Part shown: positions 30,696-39,951 of the stretch, in pieces
How the letters are laid out: each line of letters begins with the position of its first letter
Position numbering within the stretch: position 1 is the first letter of the stretch
Assembly: GCF_030128875.1 (NCBI RefSeq)
Contig: NZ_CP124620.1
Coordinates: forward strand, 1,674,001-1,738,000
DNA from: Stenotrophomonas sp. BIO128-Bstrain
Lineage (GTDB): Bacteria; Pseudomonadota; Gammaproteobacteria; Xanthomonadales; Xanthomonadaceae
Length of the DNA: 64,000 nucleotides
Direction: 5' to 3'
Notes under the pieces: model-generated
What the model saw: only the letters and a program-made list of their open reading frames with translations
Told to the model about the DNA's origin: nothing
The model's database searches: none
Position numbers and translations under genes: made by a program

Positions 30696-31001
30696 ATGTT
30701 GAACGCGTCCGTGTTGTCCGTTGCATCCGTTGTCCCCGCCGAGCTGGAGCCGGCGGTGCAGCGCACTGAGACTGTCACCGCCGTTGCGGCGCCTGCCGCT
30801 GCGGCAGCGCCGGTTGCCCCGCTGCAGGGCCGCGCTCTGATCGCACGGCTGGAGCAGCTGGCCCAGCAGGAACTCGCGCAGCTGGCCAAGCGCCCCGCGC
30901 CGGGCATCGTCGCCCTGCCCTCCGCCGTCGACCCCGCCCTGGCCGGGCTGGCCTGGGACCTGGGCCTGAGCGGCGATGACCTGGATGCGGCTGCGCGCTG
31001 A
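30696..31001 (+). CDS. Small Ala-rich hypothetical protein
   Basis: A 101-aa open frame starting at an ATG 98 bp after the chemoreceptor stop. About a third of the residues are Ala, with a Pro/Ala linker (VAAPAAAAAPVAPLQG) and a helical segment (ALIARLEQLAQQELAQLAKRP). The last third (LPSAVDPALAGLAWDLGLSGDDLDAAAR) looks like a real small domain. I do not recognise it. Codon use fits the region, but no clear ribosome-binding site is visible, so the assignment is tentative. Confidence 0.45.
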   Translation: MLNASVLSVASVVPAELEPAVQRTETVTAVAAPAAAAAPVAPLQGRALIARLEQLAQQELAQLAKRPAPGIVALPSAVDPALAGLAWDLGLSGDDLDAAAR

Positions 31002-31334
31002 CGCTGCCTGCCCGGCATCAACCGCCGTGAACGCCAACGCAGCTACCCGTCATCGCACGTCCGCAAGCGGCCGTCACGGCGCTACCCGTTGAGGCGAGCG
31101 CAGCACTCGCCGCAGGACTGACGCCCAGGGCGGTTCGACAGCTTCATCGTATTTCCATCTGCGTGCCCGCTGATATCGCCGGGCGATGGCCTGTGCCGGA
31201 CCGAGGGGGGAACCCGGCCGGAGGGCTGTGCGCAGTCACATGCAACGCAAGCGCCGATGTCGCGCACGACCCGTATGACGGGACGGCAACCCAGGGCTGT
31301 GCAGAGCCCACGGAGGGGCGCTGCAGGACCTTAC
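31002..31334. other. 333-bp intergenic region
   Basis: This gap separates two convergent genes. It contains a perfect 6-bp hairpin GGCGAG / CTCGCC at 31093-31111 and several GC-rich near-palindromes but no convincing open frame, promoter or known RNA motif on either strand. Confidence 0.5.
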
Positions 31335-34118
31335 TCAAACGCTCTGCGTCACCGCGGCATAGCTCTCGCGCGGCAGCGTCTGCGTGCCCAGCTTCAACCA
31401 CTGCGCCAGATCGCGCGGCGCCAGCGGGCGCGAGTACAGGTAGCCCTGGATCTCATCGCAGCCCTGGCGGCGCAGCATCGCCTCCTCCTGCTCGGTCTCC
31501 ACGCCTTCGGCGACGACCTTCATGCCCAGCGCGTGGCCAAGGTGCACGATCGCCTGCGTCACTTCGGCCGTGCCGGCGTCATGCAGCATGCCCTGGACGA
31601 AACTGCGGTCGATCTTCAGGCGCCCCACCGGGAAGCGGTTGAGGTAGTGCAGGTTCGAGAAGCCGGTACCGAAGTCGTCGACCGCCAGCGGCACGCCGTG
31701 GCGTTCGAGCACCTCGAAGCAGTGCCGCAGCACGTCGGTGTCACGGATCAGGGCGGACTCGGTCAGCTCCAGCTCCAGGCGCTGCGGCGGCCAGCCGTGG
31801 GCATGGCAGATGTCGATCACGCGTTCGGCGAACCCGCGGTCGCGCAGCTGTACGGCCGACACGTTGACCGCCACGCGGTCGAACTGCAGGCCGGCGGCGT
31901 CCCACGCGGCGGCCTGGCGGCAGGCCTCGGCCAGCACCCAGTCACCGATCCGCACGATCTCGCCGCACTTCTCGGCAATTGGAATGAACTCGGCCGGGCT
32001 GCAGTAGCCGATGCCGGGCCGATGCCAGCGCAGCAAGGCCTCGATGGCTGGCGGCTGGTCGTTCTCGGCATGCAGCAGCGGCTGGTAGGCCAGGGTGAAT
32101 TCTTCGCGCTCGATCGCGCCGAGCAGTGCGTGCTCGATCTCCAGCTTGCGCTGGATCTTGGCCAGGGCGTCCTGGCTGTAATACTGGTAGGTGTTACGCC
32201 CGGCTTCCTTGGCCGCGTACATGGCGGCATCGGCGGCGCGCAGCAGCGATTCGAAATCCTGGCGGCTCTCATCGAGCATCGCGATGCCGACGCTGGCACC
32301 GACTTTCAGCGTGCTCTCGCCGCGGTGCAGCGGCTCGGCCAGCGAGGCGATCAGTTTGCGCGCGACATGGCCGGCATCTTCCGGTGCGGCCAGGTCGCGC
32401 AGCACGACGATGAACTCGTCGCCGCTGAAGCGGCCGAACAGGTCGTTGTTTCGCAGGCTCTGGTGCAGGCGCGAGGCGGCCGCCTTGAGCAGCGCATCGC
32501 CAGTGGCGTGGCCGAAGGTGTCGTTGATGGTCTTGAAGCCGTCCAGGTCGATGAACAGCATCGCCAGCGGGCTGCCGCGATCGCGCGCCACCTCGATGGC
32601 ATCGGCGGTCTGCTCGCGCAGCAGCATCCGGTTGGGCAGGCCGGTGAGCAGGTCGTAATGGGCCAGCAGTTCGATGCGCTCGTTGGCTTCGCGCTCACGG
32701 GTGATGTCACGGAACAGCACCACGAACCGCGTCGGCAGGCCGTCGCGGCGGTCCAGCTCGATCAGCACCTGGACCCAGATGCGCAGTCCGGACTGCCGGT
32801 AGAAGCACAGGTCCAGCTGCTCGGGCAGGCCCCCCTCGGCGATCCGCACCAGCGCCGCCTCGAACGCATCGCGCGAATCCTGGGTGTACAGGCTCAGGGC
32901 CTGGTCAAGGCTGATCGGCTCCTTGCGCAGCCCGTGGATGCGGTAGCACTCCTCGGTCCACTGCATGTGGCGGGTGCCCACCTCGATCTCGCAGCCGCCG
33001 ATACGACCCAGGGCCGAGACGCGGTTGAGCAGCTCGGTACGCCAGCGGATCAGCGCATCGGTCTGGTGTTGTTCGGTAATGTTCTGGACCTGGCCCAGCA
33101 GGCGCTGGATGCGACCGTCCGGCCCGATCAGCGGCTGCATCCACACGCGCAGGTGCAGCGCGCCGTTGTCGCGGATCAGCTCCAGCTCCAGCGTGGTGGC
33201 CGCACCGTCGCGCCACATCCGGCGCCAGGCATGGCGCAACCGGCCCCGCGACTGCGATTCGAGCTGACGCAGCCAATGGCGGCGACCGTGCGGCGGTGTT
33301 TCGCCGGTGCCCAGCAGCACGCGGAACTCGGGCGACCACCAGAACCGGCGCGCCTCCGGATCCCAGGACCAGCTGCCCATGCTGGCGATGCGCTGGGCTT
33401 CGCGCAGCTGCACCTGCTGCTCGCGCAGCTGGACTTCCATCTGCTTCTGGGCCTGGATGTCGGTATGGGTGCCGACCATGCGCAGCGGCTGGCCATCGGC
33501 CGTGCGGGTGACTACCCGGCCCCGATCCAGCACCCAGCGCCACTCACCATCGGGGTGCCGGGCGCGGAACTGGGCCGTATAGGCCTCGCTCTCGCCGCGC
33601 AGGTGCGCATCCATCGCCAGCCGCACCGCCGGCTGGTCGTCCGGGTGGACGTTCTCCAGCAGCGCGCCCACGCCCTCGGCATGGCTGTGGGAGTCCTCGA
33701 TGGGCTGACCATCCCAACGCCGCGAGCGGCGCACGCTGTCGCTGGGCAGATCCCAGTCCCACAGCCCGTGCCCGGCATGATCCAGGGCGACCTCCCAACG
33801 GCTGCCGGCATAGGCGGCGACCGGCTCGGGCACGCTCAGGGTGAAGGCCAGCAGATGCCCATCCGGATCGTGCACGGCGCGCATCCAGCCATCGAAGCGG
33901 CCACCGGGCCCACCGGGCAGCTGGCAGGGCACCAGCCCGCCGTCCGCGGCGAGCAGGCGCAGGTCTTCCAGTACCTCGCCGTACGCGGCGACGGTTGCCG
34001 GCAGGCCGTGCTCGCGCGCGGCCGGGTTGGCGGCGATCGGACGACCGGCACGGTCGAGGATCACCAGCGCCGAGGCCAGTGGGTGCTGCAGCAGACTCGC
34101 GATAATGCCTTGGTCCAC
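31335..34118 (-). CDS. PAS-GGDEF-EAL cyclic-di-GMP signalling protein
   Basis: A 927-aa cytoplasmic protein. At least three PAS-type sensor regions fill the N-terminal half (for example WEVALDHAGHGLWDWDLPSD and IASMGSWSWDPEARRFWWSPEFR). The GGDEF domain has SGDEF in place of GGDEF, with an RNND inhibitory-site motif five residues before it. The EAL domain is complete: EALLRW, ELTESAL, VDDFGTGFSN, KIDRSF, AEGVET and QGYLYS. It is therefore expected to degrade c-di-GMP and may also synthesise or sense it. I prefer the GTG at 34118, preceded by GGAG, over a TTG at 34148. It is divergent from the histidine kinase at 34269. Confidence 0.9.
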   Translation of the reverse strand: MDQGIIASLLQHPLASALVILDRAGRPIAANPAAREHGLPATVAAYGEVLEDLRLLAADGGLVPCQLPGGPGGRFDGWMRAVHDPDGHLLAFTLSVPEPVAAYAGSRWEVALDHAGHGLWDWDLPSDSVRRSRRWDGQPIEDSHSHAEGVGALLENVHPDDQPAVRLAMDAHLRGESEAYTAQFRARHPDGEWRWVLDRGRVVTRTADGQPLRMVGTHTDIQAQKQMEVQLREQQVQLREAQRIASMGSWSWDPEARRFWWSPEFRVLLGTGETPPHGRRHWLRQLESQSRGRLRHAWRRMWRDGAATTLELELIRDNGALHLRVWMQPLIGPDGRIQRLLGQVQNITEQHQTDALIRWRTELLNRVSALGRIGGCEIEVGTRHMQWTEECYRIHGLRKEPISLDQALSLYTQDSRDAFEAALVRIAEGGLPEQLDLCFYRQSGLRIWVQVLIELDRRDGLPTRFVVLFRDITREREANERIELLAHYDLLTGLPNRMLLREQTADAIEVARDRGSPLAMLFIDLDGFKTINDTFGHATGDALLKAAASRLHQSLRNNDLFGRFSGDEFIVVLRDLAAPEDAGHVARKLIASLAEPLHRGESTLKVGASVGIAMLDESRQDFESLLRAADAAMYAAKEAGRNTYQYYSQDALAKIQRKLEIEHALLGAIEREEFTLAYQPLLHAENDQPPAIEALLRWHRPGIGYCSPAEFIPIAEKCGEIVRIGDWVLAEACRQAAAWDAAGLQFDRVAVNVSAVQLRDRGFAERVIDICHAHGWPPQRLELELTESALIRDTDVLRHCFEVLERHGVPLAVDDFGTGFSNLHYLNRFPVGRLKIDRSFVQGMLHDAGTAEVTQAIVHLGHALGMKVVAEGVETEQEEAMLRRQGCDEIQGYLYSRPLAPRDLAQWLKLGTQTLPRESYAAVTQSV

Positions 34119-34164
34119 GCCCTGTAACTCCGAAAACGCACCCGACAACCGGGGAACGCAATCG

Positions 34165-34191
34165 TTAACGGCGGAGATTGCGGATTATTGA
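34165..34191 (-). promoter_or_regulatory. Weak sigma-28 promoter candidate for the PAS-GGDEF-EAL gene
   Basis: On the minus strand, TCAATAAT, an 11-bp spacer, then GCCGTTAA. The -10 element is close to consensus (7 of 8) but the -35 matches at only about half of its positions. Confidence 0.35.
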
Positions 34192-34268
34192 GTTCCCTGG
34201 CGACCTGCATCCTCACCCCGGGCAGGTAAGATGACCCTCGCCTTGTCCGACTGGCCCCGCCCTGCCCC

Positions 34269-36374
34269 ATGCCGACCCACCTGCCAGGCCCTTCCGCACC
34301 CGCTGCCGACACGCCCCTGGCCCGCGATCTGCGCCGCGACCGCTGGCGCGTGGTCGTGGCCTACCTGGTGCTGGCCCTGGTGTGGATCCTGTGCAGCGAT
34401 GCGGCGGTCAAGGTGGTGGCCGGCGACCTGCAGACCGCGGCGCAGTGGCAGACCATCAAGGGCACGTTCTTCGTGGTCGCCAGTGCGGCGCTGATCTATC
34501 TGCTGCTGCGGCCGCTGGCCCAGCACGTGCTGCACACCCATGCGCGACTGGAGAGTTCGGAAACCCGTCATCGGCAGATGTTCGAAGGCAATCCCGGCCC
34601 CATCCTGGTGTATGACCTGGAATCGCTGGCGATCCTGGACGTCAATCCGGCGGCGGCGGGCTTCTTCGGCTACAGCCGGGAAACCTTCACCGCGATGCCG
34701 ATCACGGCGCTGTGGCCGCCCGGTCATGAGGCCCTGCTCGAAGCCAAGCTGGACCACATCCGCGCCAACCCCGAGCAGCTGTGCGTGATCACCGCCGATC
34801 TGCGCCTGAGTGATGGCAGCACCCGGCGCATGGAGATGCGCAGCAATTTCATCGATTACGGCGGCCGCCGTGCGCGACTGCTGATCGCGATCGACCGTAC
34901 CCGCGAAGACCAGGCCCTGCTGCGCCGCGACCAGGCATTGGCCCGCGTGGAGGAAGCGCACGAGATGGCGCGCATCGGCGCGTGGGAGATCGACCCGGCC
35001 ACCGGGCTGGGCCGCTACGCCAACCAGGTCTACCGCCTGCTGGGGCGGCGTGCGCCGGAGGCCCGGCGCTGGCACCGTTTCGAGGAACTGCTGGTGCCCG
35101 CCGATCCGGCCACCGCCGCGCTCAGCGAACAGCTGTTGCAGGAAATGAGCTCGGGCGAACCGGTGCAGATCGATGTGCTGCTGCCGCTGCTGGCGATGGA
35201 CGGGCGCGCCTTGATGGTGCACCTGCGCGCCGAGAGCGGCCAGGACGATGCCGGGCGCCCGCGGGTGCTGGGCACCCTGCAGGACGTCACCGAGCGCGAG
35301 CAGTCGCGGCGCCTGTTGCGTGAGCGCGAAGAGCAGTTCCGCGAGCTGGTGCGGGTGCTGCCCGATGGCGTGGTGATCCTGTCCGAAGAACACGTGCTGT
35401 ACGCCAATGCCTGCGCCGCTACCCAGTTCGGGTATGGCCACAACACCCTGCTCGGCGAGCCGCTGGCCGCGCTGGTGACCGCCGACGATCTGCCCCGTGT
35501 ACGCGCCCAGCTGTTCGCCCAGCTGCCGCTGCACCATGGCGGGGCCGGCGAGGTGATCGGCATGCGCCGCTTCAACGGCCAAGCGTTCCAGGCCGGCCTG
35601 GCGGTCGGCGATGTGCGATATGGCGGCCGCAACTGCAAATTGTTGATCGTGCGCGACCTCAGTGAGCCCGAGCGCATCCGCGAGGCGCTGGAAACCAGCA
35701 ACCGCGAGCTGCAGGCCATGGCCGGCCGGCTGTTCTCGCTGCAGGAAGACGAGCGCCGCGCCATCTCGCGCGATCTGCACGACGATATCGGCCAGGCGAT
35801 CACCGCGATGAAACTGTCCGCGTATGCGGCCCAGGATGAGCAGGACGCCGCCCGCCGCGACGAGGACCTGGCCCAGATCATCCAGCTGGCTGATGCGACC
35901 GTGGGCAAGCTGCGCGACATCTCGACCCTGCTGCGCCCGCCGCAGCTGGATGCGCTCGGGCTGGAAGCGGCGCTGCGCTGGCAGGCCGGCGTGCTGTTCC
36001 GCTCGGCGGCGATCGAGCTGCTGCCCGATATCCAGTCCCTGCCCCGGCGCCCGGCCGGGGATATCGAACAGGCCTGCTTCCGCATCGCCCAGGAAAGCCT
36101 GACCAACGTGCTGCGCCATGCGCGTGCGAGCCAGGTGAACCTGCATCTGAGGGATGTGGACGACCACGGCCTGCACCTGCAGGTCCGCGACGACGGCGAG
36201 GGCTTCGACCCGGATGGCCCGCGCGGGCTGGGCCTGATCGTGATGCGCGAGCGCGCGCAGAGCGTGGGTGGCACATTACGCATTGAATCGGCGCATGGCG
36301 CCGGTACCCTGATCGACCTTTACCTGCCGTACCGCGCCACCGGCGCGACGGCTCACGACGCACTGGAACACTGA
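34269..36374 (+). CDS. Multi-PAS sensor histidine kinase, NarX/HisKA_3 type
   Basis: A 701-aa membrane sensor kinase. Two transmembrane helices (about residues 27-44 and 66-83) are followed by three PAS regions (RHRQMFEGNPGPILVYD, ARIGAWEIDPATGLGRY, QFRELVRVLPDGVVIL). The HisKA_3 dimerisation domain has its phospho-acceptor His in EDERRAISRDLHDDIGQAI. The HATPase domain shows ACFRIAQESLTNVLRHARA and VRDDGEGFDPDG. HisKA_3 kinases usually pair with LuxR-type response regulators. None is adjacent; the nearest is at 59593, but a link is only a possibility. The next gene begins 4 bp after the stop. Confidence 0.9.
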   Translation: MPTHLPGPSAPAADTPLARDLRRDRWRVVVAYLVLALVWILCSDAAVKVVAGDLQTAAQWQTIKGTFFVVASAALIYLLLRPLAQHVLHTHARLESSETRHRQMFEGNPGPILVYDLESLAILDVNPAAAGFFGYSRETFTAMPITALWPPGHEALLEAKLDHIRANPEQLCVITADLRLSDGSTRRMEMRSNFIDYGGRRARLLIAIDRTREDQALLRRDQALARVEEAHEMARIGAWEIDPATGLGRYANQVYRLLGRRAPEARRWHRFEELLVPADPATAALSEQLLQEMSSGEPVQIDVLLPLLAMDGRALMVHLRAESGQDDAGRPRVLGTLQDVTEREQSRRLLREREEQFRELVRVLPDGVVILSEEHVLYANACAATQFGYGHNTLLGEPLAALVTADDLPRVRAQLFAQLPLHHGGAGEVIGMRRFNGQAFQAGLAVGDVRYGGRNCKLLIVRDLSEPERIREALETSNRELQAMAGRLFSLQEDERRAISRDLHDDIGQAITAMKLSAYAAQDEQDAARRDEDLAQIIQLADATVGKLRDISTLLRPPQLDALGLEAALRWQAGVLFRSAAIELLPDIQSLPRRPAGDIEQACFRIAQESLTNVLRHARASQVNLHLRDVDDHGLHLQVRDDGEGFDPDGPRGLGLIVMRERAQSVGGTLRIESAHGAGTLIDLYLPYRATGATAHDALEH

Positions 36375-36378
36375 GCTC

Positions 36379-38136
36379 ATGTGGAACCCTTCCCTGCCCC
36401 TGGTCAGCATCGAGGACGCCCCGGCCCGCCTGGGCGCGGGCAATCCCGAACTGCAGGCGATGGTGACCGAGGCCGCGTCCGGCGGCACGCCGCTGATGCT
36501 GATGCACGTGGACATCGACCACTTCGCCTCGGTCAACGAGAACATGAGCGCCGAAGTCGGCGACCAGGCCCTGGTGCTGGTCGCCCAGCGCCTGCAGCAC
36601 CACCTGCGTGGCCGCGGCAAGCTGTGGCGCCACGGCAGCGATGAATTCCTGCTGGCCGTGCCGCGCACCGCCGACATGCCACTGCCCGAAGACCTGGCCG
36701 AGGAAATCCGCCAGCAACTCGAGCTGCCGCTGTCGGTGCTGCCCTACACCCTGTTCATGACCGGCAAGCTGGGCGTGAGCCTGTGCCCGGAACACGCCAC
36801 CGGTGTCTCGCGCCTGCTCGACCACGCCGAAGATGCGCTGTACCAGGCCGCCCGCGAAGGCGGCAACGCCGTGCGCATCCACGCCGTGGATACCCCCTCC
36901 AGCGCGCACAGCGAGAGCATCATCGCGCGCCAGATTGTCGATGCGATCCCCAACGGCGAGCTCAAGCTGCGTTACCAGCCGCTGGTCAGCGCCCGCGACG
37001 GCCACGTGGTGGGGATGGAGGCACTGCTGCGCTGGCAGTCGCCCACCCTGGGGATGCTGGTGCCCGAGCGCTTCATGCGTACCGCCGAGCGGCTGGGCAT
37101 CATCGTGCAGATCGGCACCTGGGTGCTGGAAGGCGCACTCAAACAGGCCAGGCTGTGGCGCGACCAGGGGTTTGATGACTTCACCATCGCGGTGAACGTC
37201 TCCACCCTGCAGCTGCTGCGCCCGAACTTCTTCGCCGAGGTGATGTCACTGATGCAGGCGGCCGGCGTTCCGGCGCAGATGCTGACGCTGGAGATCAACG
37301 AAAGCGCGCTGACCAACAACGTCAACTTCGTCCACGAGACCCTGGTCAACCTGCGCAACGAAGGGATCAGCCTGAGCCTGGACAACTTCGGCACCGGCGA
37401 TTCCAGCCTCAGCGCGCTGGTCCGCTATCCGGTGGACAAGCTCAAGATCGACCGAAGCTTCATCAAGAGCGCGCCGGCCGGCAATCGCGAGGCTGCCATC
37501 GCGCGCGCGATCATCGCCATGGGCCACCAGCTGGGCATGACGGTGATCGCCAACGGCGTCGAGTCGCAGGCACAGCTGGGCTTCCTGCGCCGCAACGACT
37601 GCGATGTGTTCCAGGGGTATCTGTTCGGCGAGCCGATGTCGGCCGACGCGGCCGGAATGACCCTGCGCCGCCGTTACCTGCGCCCGGAGGCCTTCGCCGA
37701 GACACGCCCGGACCGCACGCTGCTGCTGCTCGACGACGAAGAGAACGTGCTGCGCTCGCTGGTGCGCCTGTTCCGCCGCGACGGCTACCGCATCCTGGCC
37801 GCCGGCAACGTGCGCGATGCGTTCGATCTGCTGGCCATCAACGATGTGCAGGTGATCCTCTCCGACCAGCGCATGAGCGACATGAGCGGCACCGAGTTCC
37901 TGGGCCGGGTGAAGATGCTCTACCCCGACACGATCCGGCTGGTGTTGTCCGGCTACACGGACCTCAATACGGTGACCGACGCGATCAACCGCGGTGCGAT
38001 CTACCGGTTCCTGACCAAGCCATGGAACGATGATGAGCTGCGCAAGCACATCCACCAGGCCTTCCGCACGCACGAGGAACAGCGCCGGGCGAACACGGCA
38101 CCGGCGCCAGCGCTGCCAGCGGTTGACGCGGATTGA
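36379..38136 (+). CDS. Degenerate GGDEF - EAL - receiver protein
   Basis: A 585-aa protein. Residues 1-180 form a GGDEF-like domain whose signature reads RHGSDEF and which lacks the RXXD inhibitory site. Residues about 185-430 form an EAL domain that keeps EALLRW, EINES, KIDRSF and QGYLF but has DNFGTG in place of DDFGTG and ANGVE in place of AEGVE. Both changes replace acidic active-site residues by Asn, so catalysis is doubtful. Residues about 448-565 are a CheY/RpfG-like receiver (LLLLDDEENVLRSL, phospho-Asp in VILSDQRMSDMSG, FLTKPW). It is probably a c-di-GMP-binding response regulator. It lies 4 bp after the histidine kinase gene and faces a second kinase. Confidence 0.87.
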   Translation: MWNPSLPLVSIEDAPARLGAGNPELQAMVTEAASGGTPLMLMHVDIDHFASVNENMSAEVGDQALVLVAQRLQHHLRGRGKLWRHGSDEFLLAVPRTADMPLPEDLAEEIRQQLELPLSVLPYTLFMTGKLGVSLCPEHATGVSRLLDHAEDALYQAAREGGNAVRIHAVDTPSSAHSESIIARQIVDAIPNGELKLRYQPLVSARDGHVVGMEALLRWQSPTLGMLVPERFMRTAERLGIIVQIGTWVLEGALKQARLWRDQGFDDFTIAVNVSTLQLLRPNFFAEVMSLMQAAGVPAQMLTLEINESALTNNVNFVHETLVNLRNEGISLSLDNFGTGDSSLSALVRYPVDKLKIDRSFIKSAPAGNREAAIARAIIAMGHQLGMTVIANGVESQAQLGFLRRNDCDVFQGYLFGEPMSADAAGMTLRRRYLRPEAFAETRPDRTLLLLDDEENVLRSLVRLFRRDGYRILAAGNVRDAFDLLAINDVQVILSDQRMSDMSGTEFLGRVKMLYPDTIRLVLSGYTDLNTVTDAINRGAIYRFLTKPWNDDELRKHIHQAFRTHEEQRRANTAPAPALPAVDAD

Positions 38137-38160
38137 CGCGGATTGAGGCGGATTGACGCG
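38121..38160. repeat. 10-bp tandem repeat across a stop codon
   Basis: Four near-identical copies of G(A/G)TTGA(C/G)GCG. The TGA of the GGDEF-EAL-receiver gene (38134-38136) lies inside the second copy, and every copy carries a TGA in the same relative place. Confidence 0.7.
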
Positions 38161-38232
38161 GCAGCCGACCAACGGTCGGCTCTACGTTGCACGCGCCAGA
38201 TATCCAGGTAGAGCCGACCGTTGGTCGGCTGC
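38161..38232. repeat. Inverted pair of SMAG-type elements
   Basis: Two 25-nt elements (38161-38185 and 38208-38232) are exact reverse complements of each other and face outward-in with a 22-bp spacer. Each is itself a palindrome (AGCCGACC / GGTCGGCT) carrying a GTAG end. Paired SMAG units in this layout are typical. A third degenerate copy (GCCGGCCAGCGACCGGC) is at 38273-38289. The pair lies between two convergent genes and would form a long hairpin in either transcript. Confidence 0.8.
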
Positions 38233-38304
38233 TCTTGCTCAACCGAACGCGATGCCTGAAAGCCCCCGCAATGCCGGCCAGCGACCGGCACGACCATTGC
38301 CGGC

Positions 38305-39534
38305 TCAGCGCGGCTGCTTGATCGGCAGCACCACGCGGAACTTCGAGCCCACGCCAGGGGTGCTCTCCAGATCGATGCGGCCGTGGTGCTTGTTGATGAT
38401 GCTGTAGGAGATCGACAGGCCCAGCCCCGTACCGCTGCCAACCGGCTTGGTGGTGAAGAACGGATCGAAGATGCGCTGGCGCAGGTCCGGTGAGATGCCG
38501 CCGCCGGTATCTTCGAATTCCACCCACACCGTGTCGCCGTCCACACCGGTGCGCACGTGGATCGTGCCGCGGTCGGCGATGGCGTGGCCAGCGTTGAGCA
38601 GCAGGTTCATGTAGACCTGGTTCAACTCCGAAGGCAGGCACTCCACCAGCGGCAACTGGCCGAACTCGCGGTGCAGGGCGACCTTGTACTTGAGCTCGTT
38701 CCAGATGATGTTGATCGTGGATTCCAGGCCCGCATGCAGGTCCACCAGCTTCCACGATTCATCGCGGCCGGAATACGAGAAGTCCTTCAGGTCACGCACG
38801 ATCCGGGTCACCCGTTCGATGCCCTCGCGTGATTCGGCCATCAGCTGCGGCAGATCGCGGCTGATGAAGTCGATGTCGAAGCGTTGACGGATGTCGTCGA
38901 TTTCCGGGATCAGTGCTTTCGGGTCCGGCGCACGCAACGCGCGCTCGTAGGCTTCGATCACGGTGAACAGGCTGCGCAGGTATTCCTGCAGGCTGCCCAG
39001 GTTGGAATGCACGTAACCGATCGGGTTGTTGATCTCGTGCGCCACGCCGGCAGCGAGCTGGCCGATGGAGGCCATTTTTTCCGACTGCAGCAGCTTTTCC
39101 TGGGTGCCGTTCAGGCGCAGGTAGGCCTGGCGCAGTTCGGCATGGCGCTGCTGCAGTTCGCGCTCGTAGTCTTCCTGGCCCTCGATACGCCGGAACAGCG
39201 CCAGGTAGTGCCGCTGGCCAGCGTCGTCGTGATGGTAGACATGGGCAATGACCATGCGCTCGCCGACCGGCAGGCTGCCGTTCCAGTGGCCGTTGAGGCG
39301 CGCGTGTTCCAGGGCATCCGGTGGCAGCAGCTGGCGCAGCCATTGCGCCGGCGTCTGCTCGGCATCGCGTTCGGCCTGGCCGAGGATCTCGCTGACCGCG
39401 GCATTGGCCAGGGCCACGCTGCCATCCTCGCGGAACAGCAGCACGCCCTCCTTGATCCGCTCGAACAGGGCAAGCAGGACCGGATGCGGAGGCAACGGGG
39501 CGGTGACAAGGGTGGAAGTTACGGTCACGGTCAC
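38305..39534 (-). CDS. PAS-domain sensor histidine kinase (HisKA type)
   Basis: A 409-aa soluble kinase without membrane helices. A PAS domain covers residues about 20-120 ([30 protein letters not shown]), then a coiled coil ([30 protein letters not shown]). The H-box is [23 protein letters not shown], and the ATPase domain has N-box [16 protein letters not shown]1 EDTGGGI and G2 [11 protein letters not shown]. This layout (PAS, no sensor region, AHEINNP) is typical of kinases that partner with receivers of the RpfG type, such as the one encoded opposite it, but pairing is inferred from proximity only. Confidence 0.9.
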   Translation of the reverse strand: MTVTVTSTLVTAPLPPHPVLLALFERIKEGVLLFREDGSVALANAAVSEILGQAERDAEQTPAQWLRQLLPPDALEHARLNGHWNGSLPVGERMVIAHVYHHDDAGQRHYLALFRRIEGQEDYERELQQRHAELRQAYLRLNGTQEKLLQSEKMASIGQLAAGVAHEINNPIGYVHSNLGSLQEYLRSLFTVIEAYERALRAPDPKALIPEIDDIRQRFDIDFISRDLPQLMAESREGIERVTRIVRDLKDFSYSGRDESWKLVDLHAGLESTINIIWNELKYKVALHREFGQLPLVECLPSELNQVYMNLLLNAGHAIADRGTIHVRTGVDGDTVWVEFEDTGGGISPDLRQRIFDPFFTTKPVGSGTGLGLSISYSIINKHHGRIDLESTPGVGSKFRVVLPIKQPR

Positions 39535-39612
39535 ATCGAGGCGGCTGGAAACAGGCGCTCAATATACGCGGTGACGTTCACATCGGCAGCCCGGGGCTGC
39601 CAGACAGGGAGA

Positions 39613-39951
39613 TCAGGCGACCGCGAGGGGCCGCCGGGTGTGCAGGATGTGCGACTGGCCCTTGGCGTCATACGCCGAGGATTCTTCACTGCGGCCGAGC
39701 TGGCGCAGCGCCCAGTTCACTTCGCGGCGGCGGCGCGACAGCAGCACCCCGTTGGCGTGGTTGCGCTCGGCCAGTTCCTGCACGCGTTCGGCCTGGCCGA
39801 CCGGCAGCGCGGCCTCGAGCGCCCGAAGCGCTTCCAGTTTGGCGCCGGTCGCACGGATCAGCGCGTGCACGTCATGCTCGACCAAGGCCTGGCGTTCGAC
39901 GTCCAGGGCATCGCTGAGGCGCTGCAGCGGCTCGCTCATCGCCAGCTTCAT
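39613..39951 (-). CDS. flgN: Flagellar export chaperone FlgN
   Basis: A 112-aa helical protein that binds the hook-filament junction proteins FlgK and FlgL and delivers them to the export gate. The sequence is weakly conserved, but size, helix pattern (LSDALDVERQALVEHDVHALIRATGAKLEALRALE) and position directly after flgM are typical. Its ATG overlaps the flgM stop by 4 nt; MSEPLQ at 39939 is an alternative start. Confidence 0.82.
   Translation of the reverse strand: MKLAMSEPLQRLSDALDVERQALVEHDVHALIRATGAKLEALRALEAALPVGQAERVQELAERNHANGVLLSRRRREVNWALRQLGRSEESSAYDAKGQSHILHTRRPLAVA

Noticed and set aside
31002..31334. Riboswitch or small RNA gene in the 333-bp gap
   Set aside because: Only generic GC stems are seen; no known consensus could be matched on either strand.
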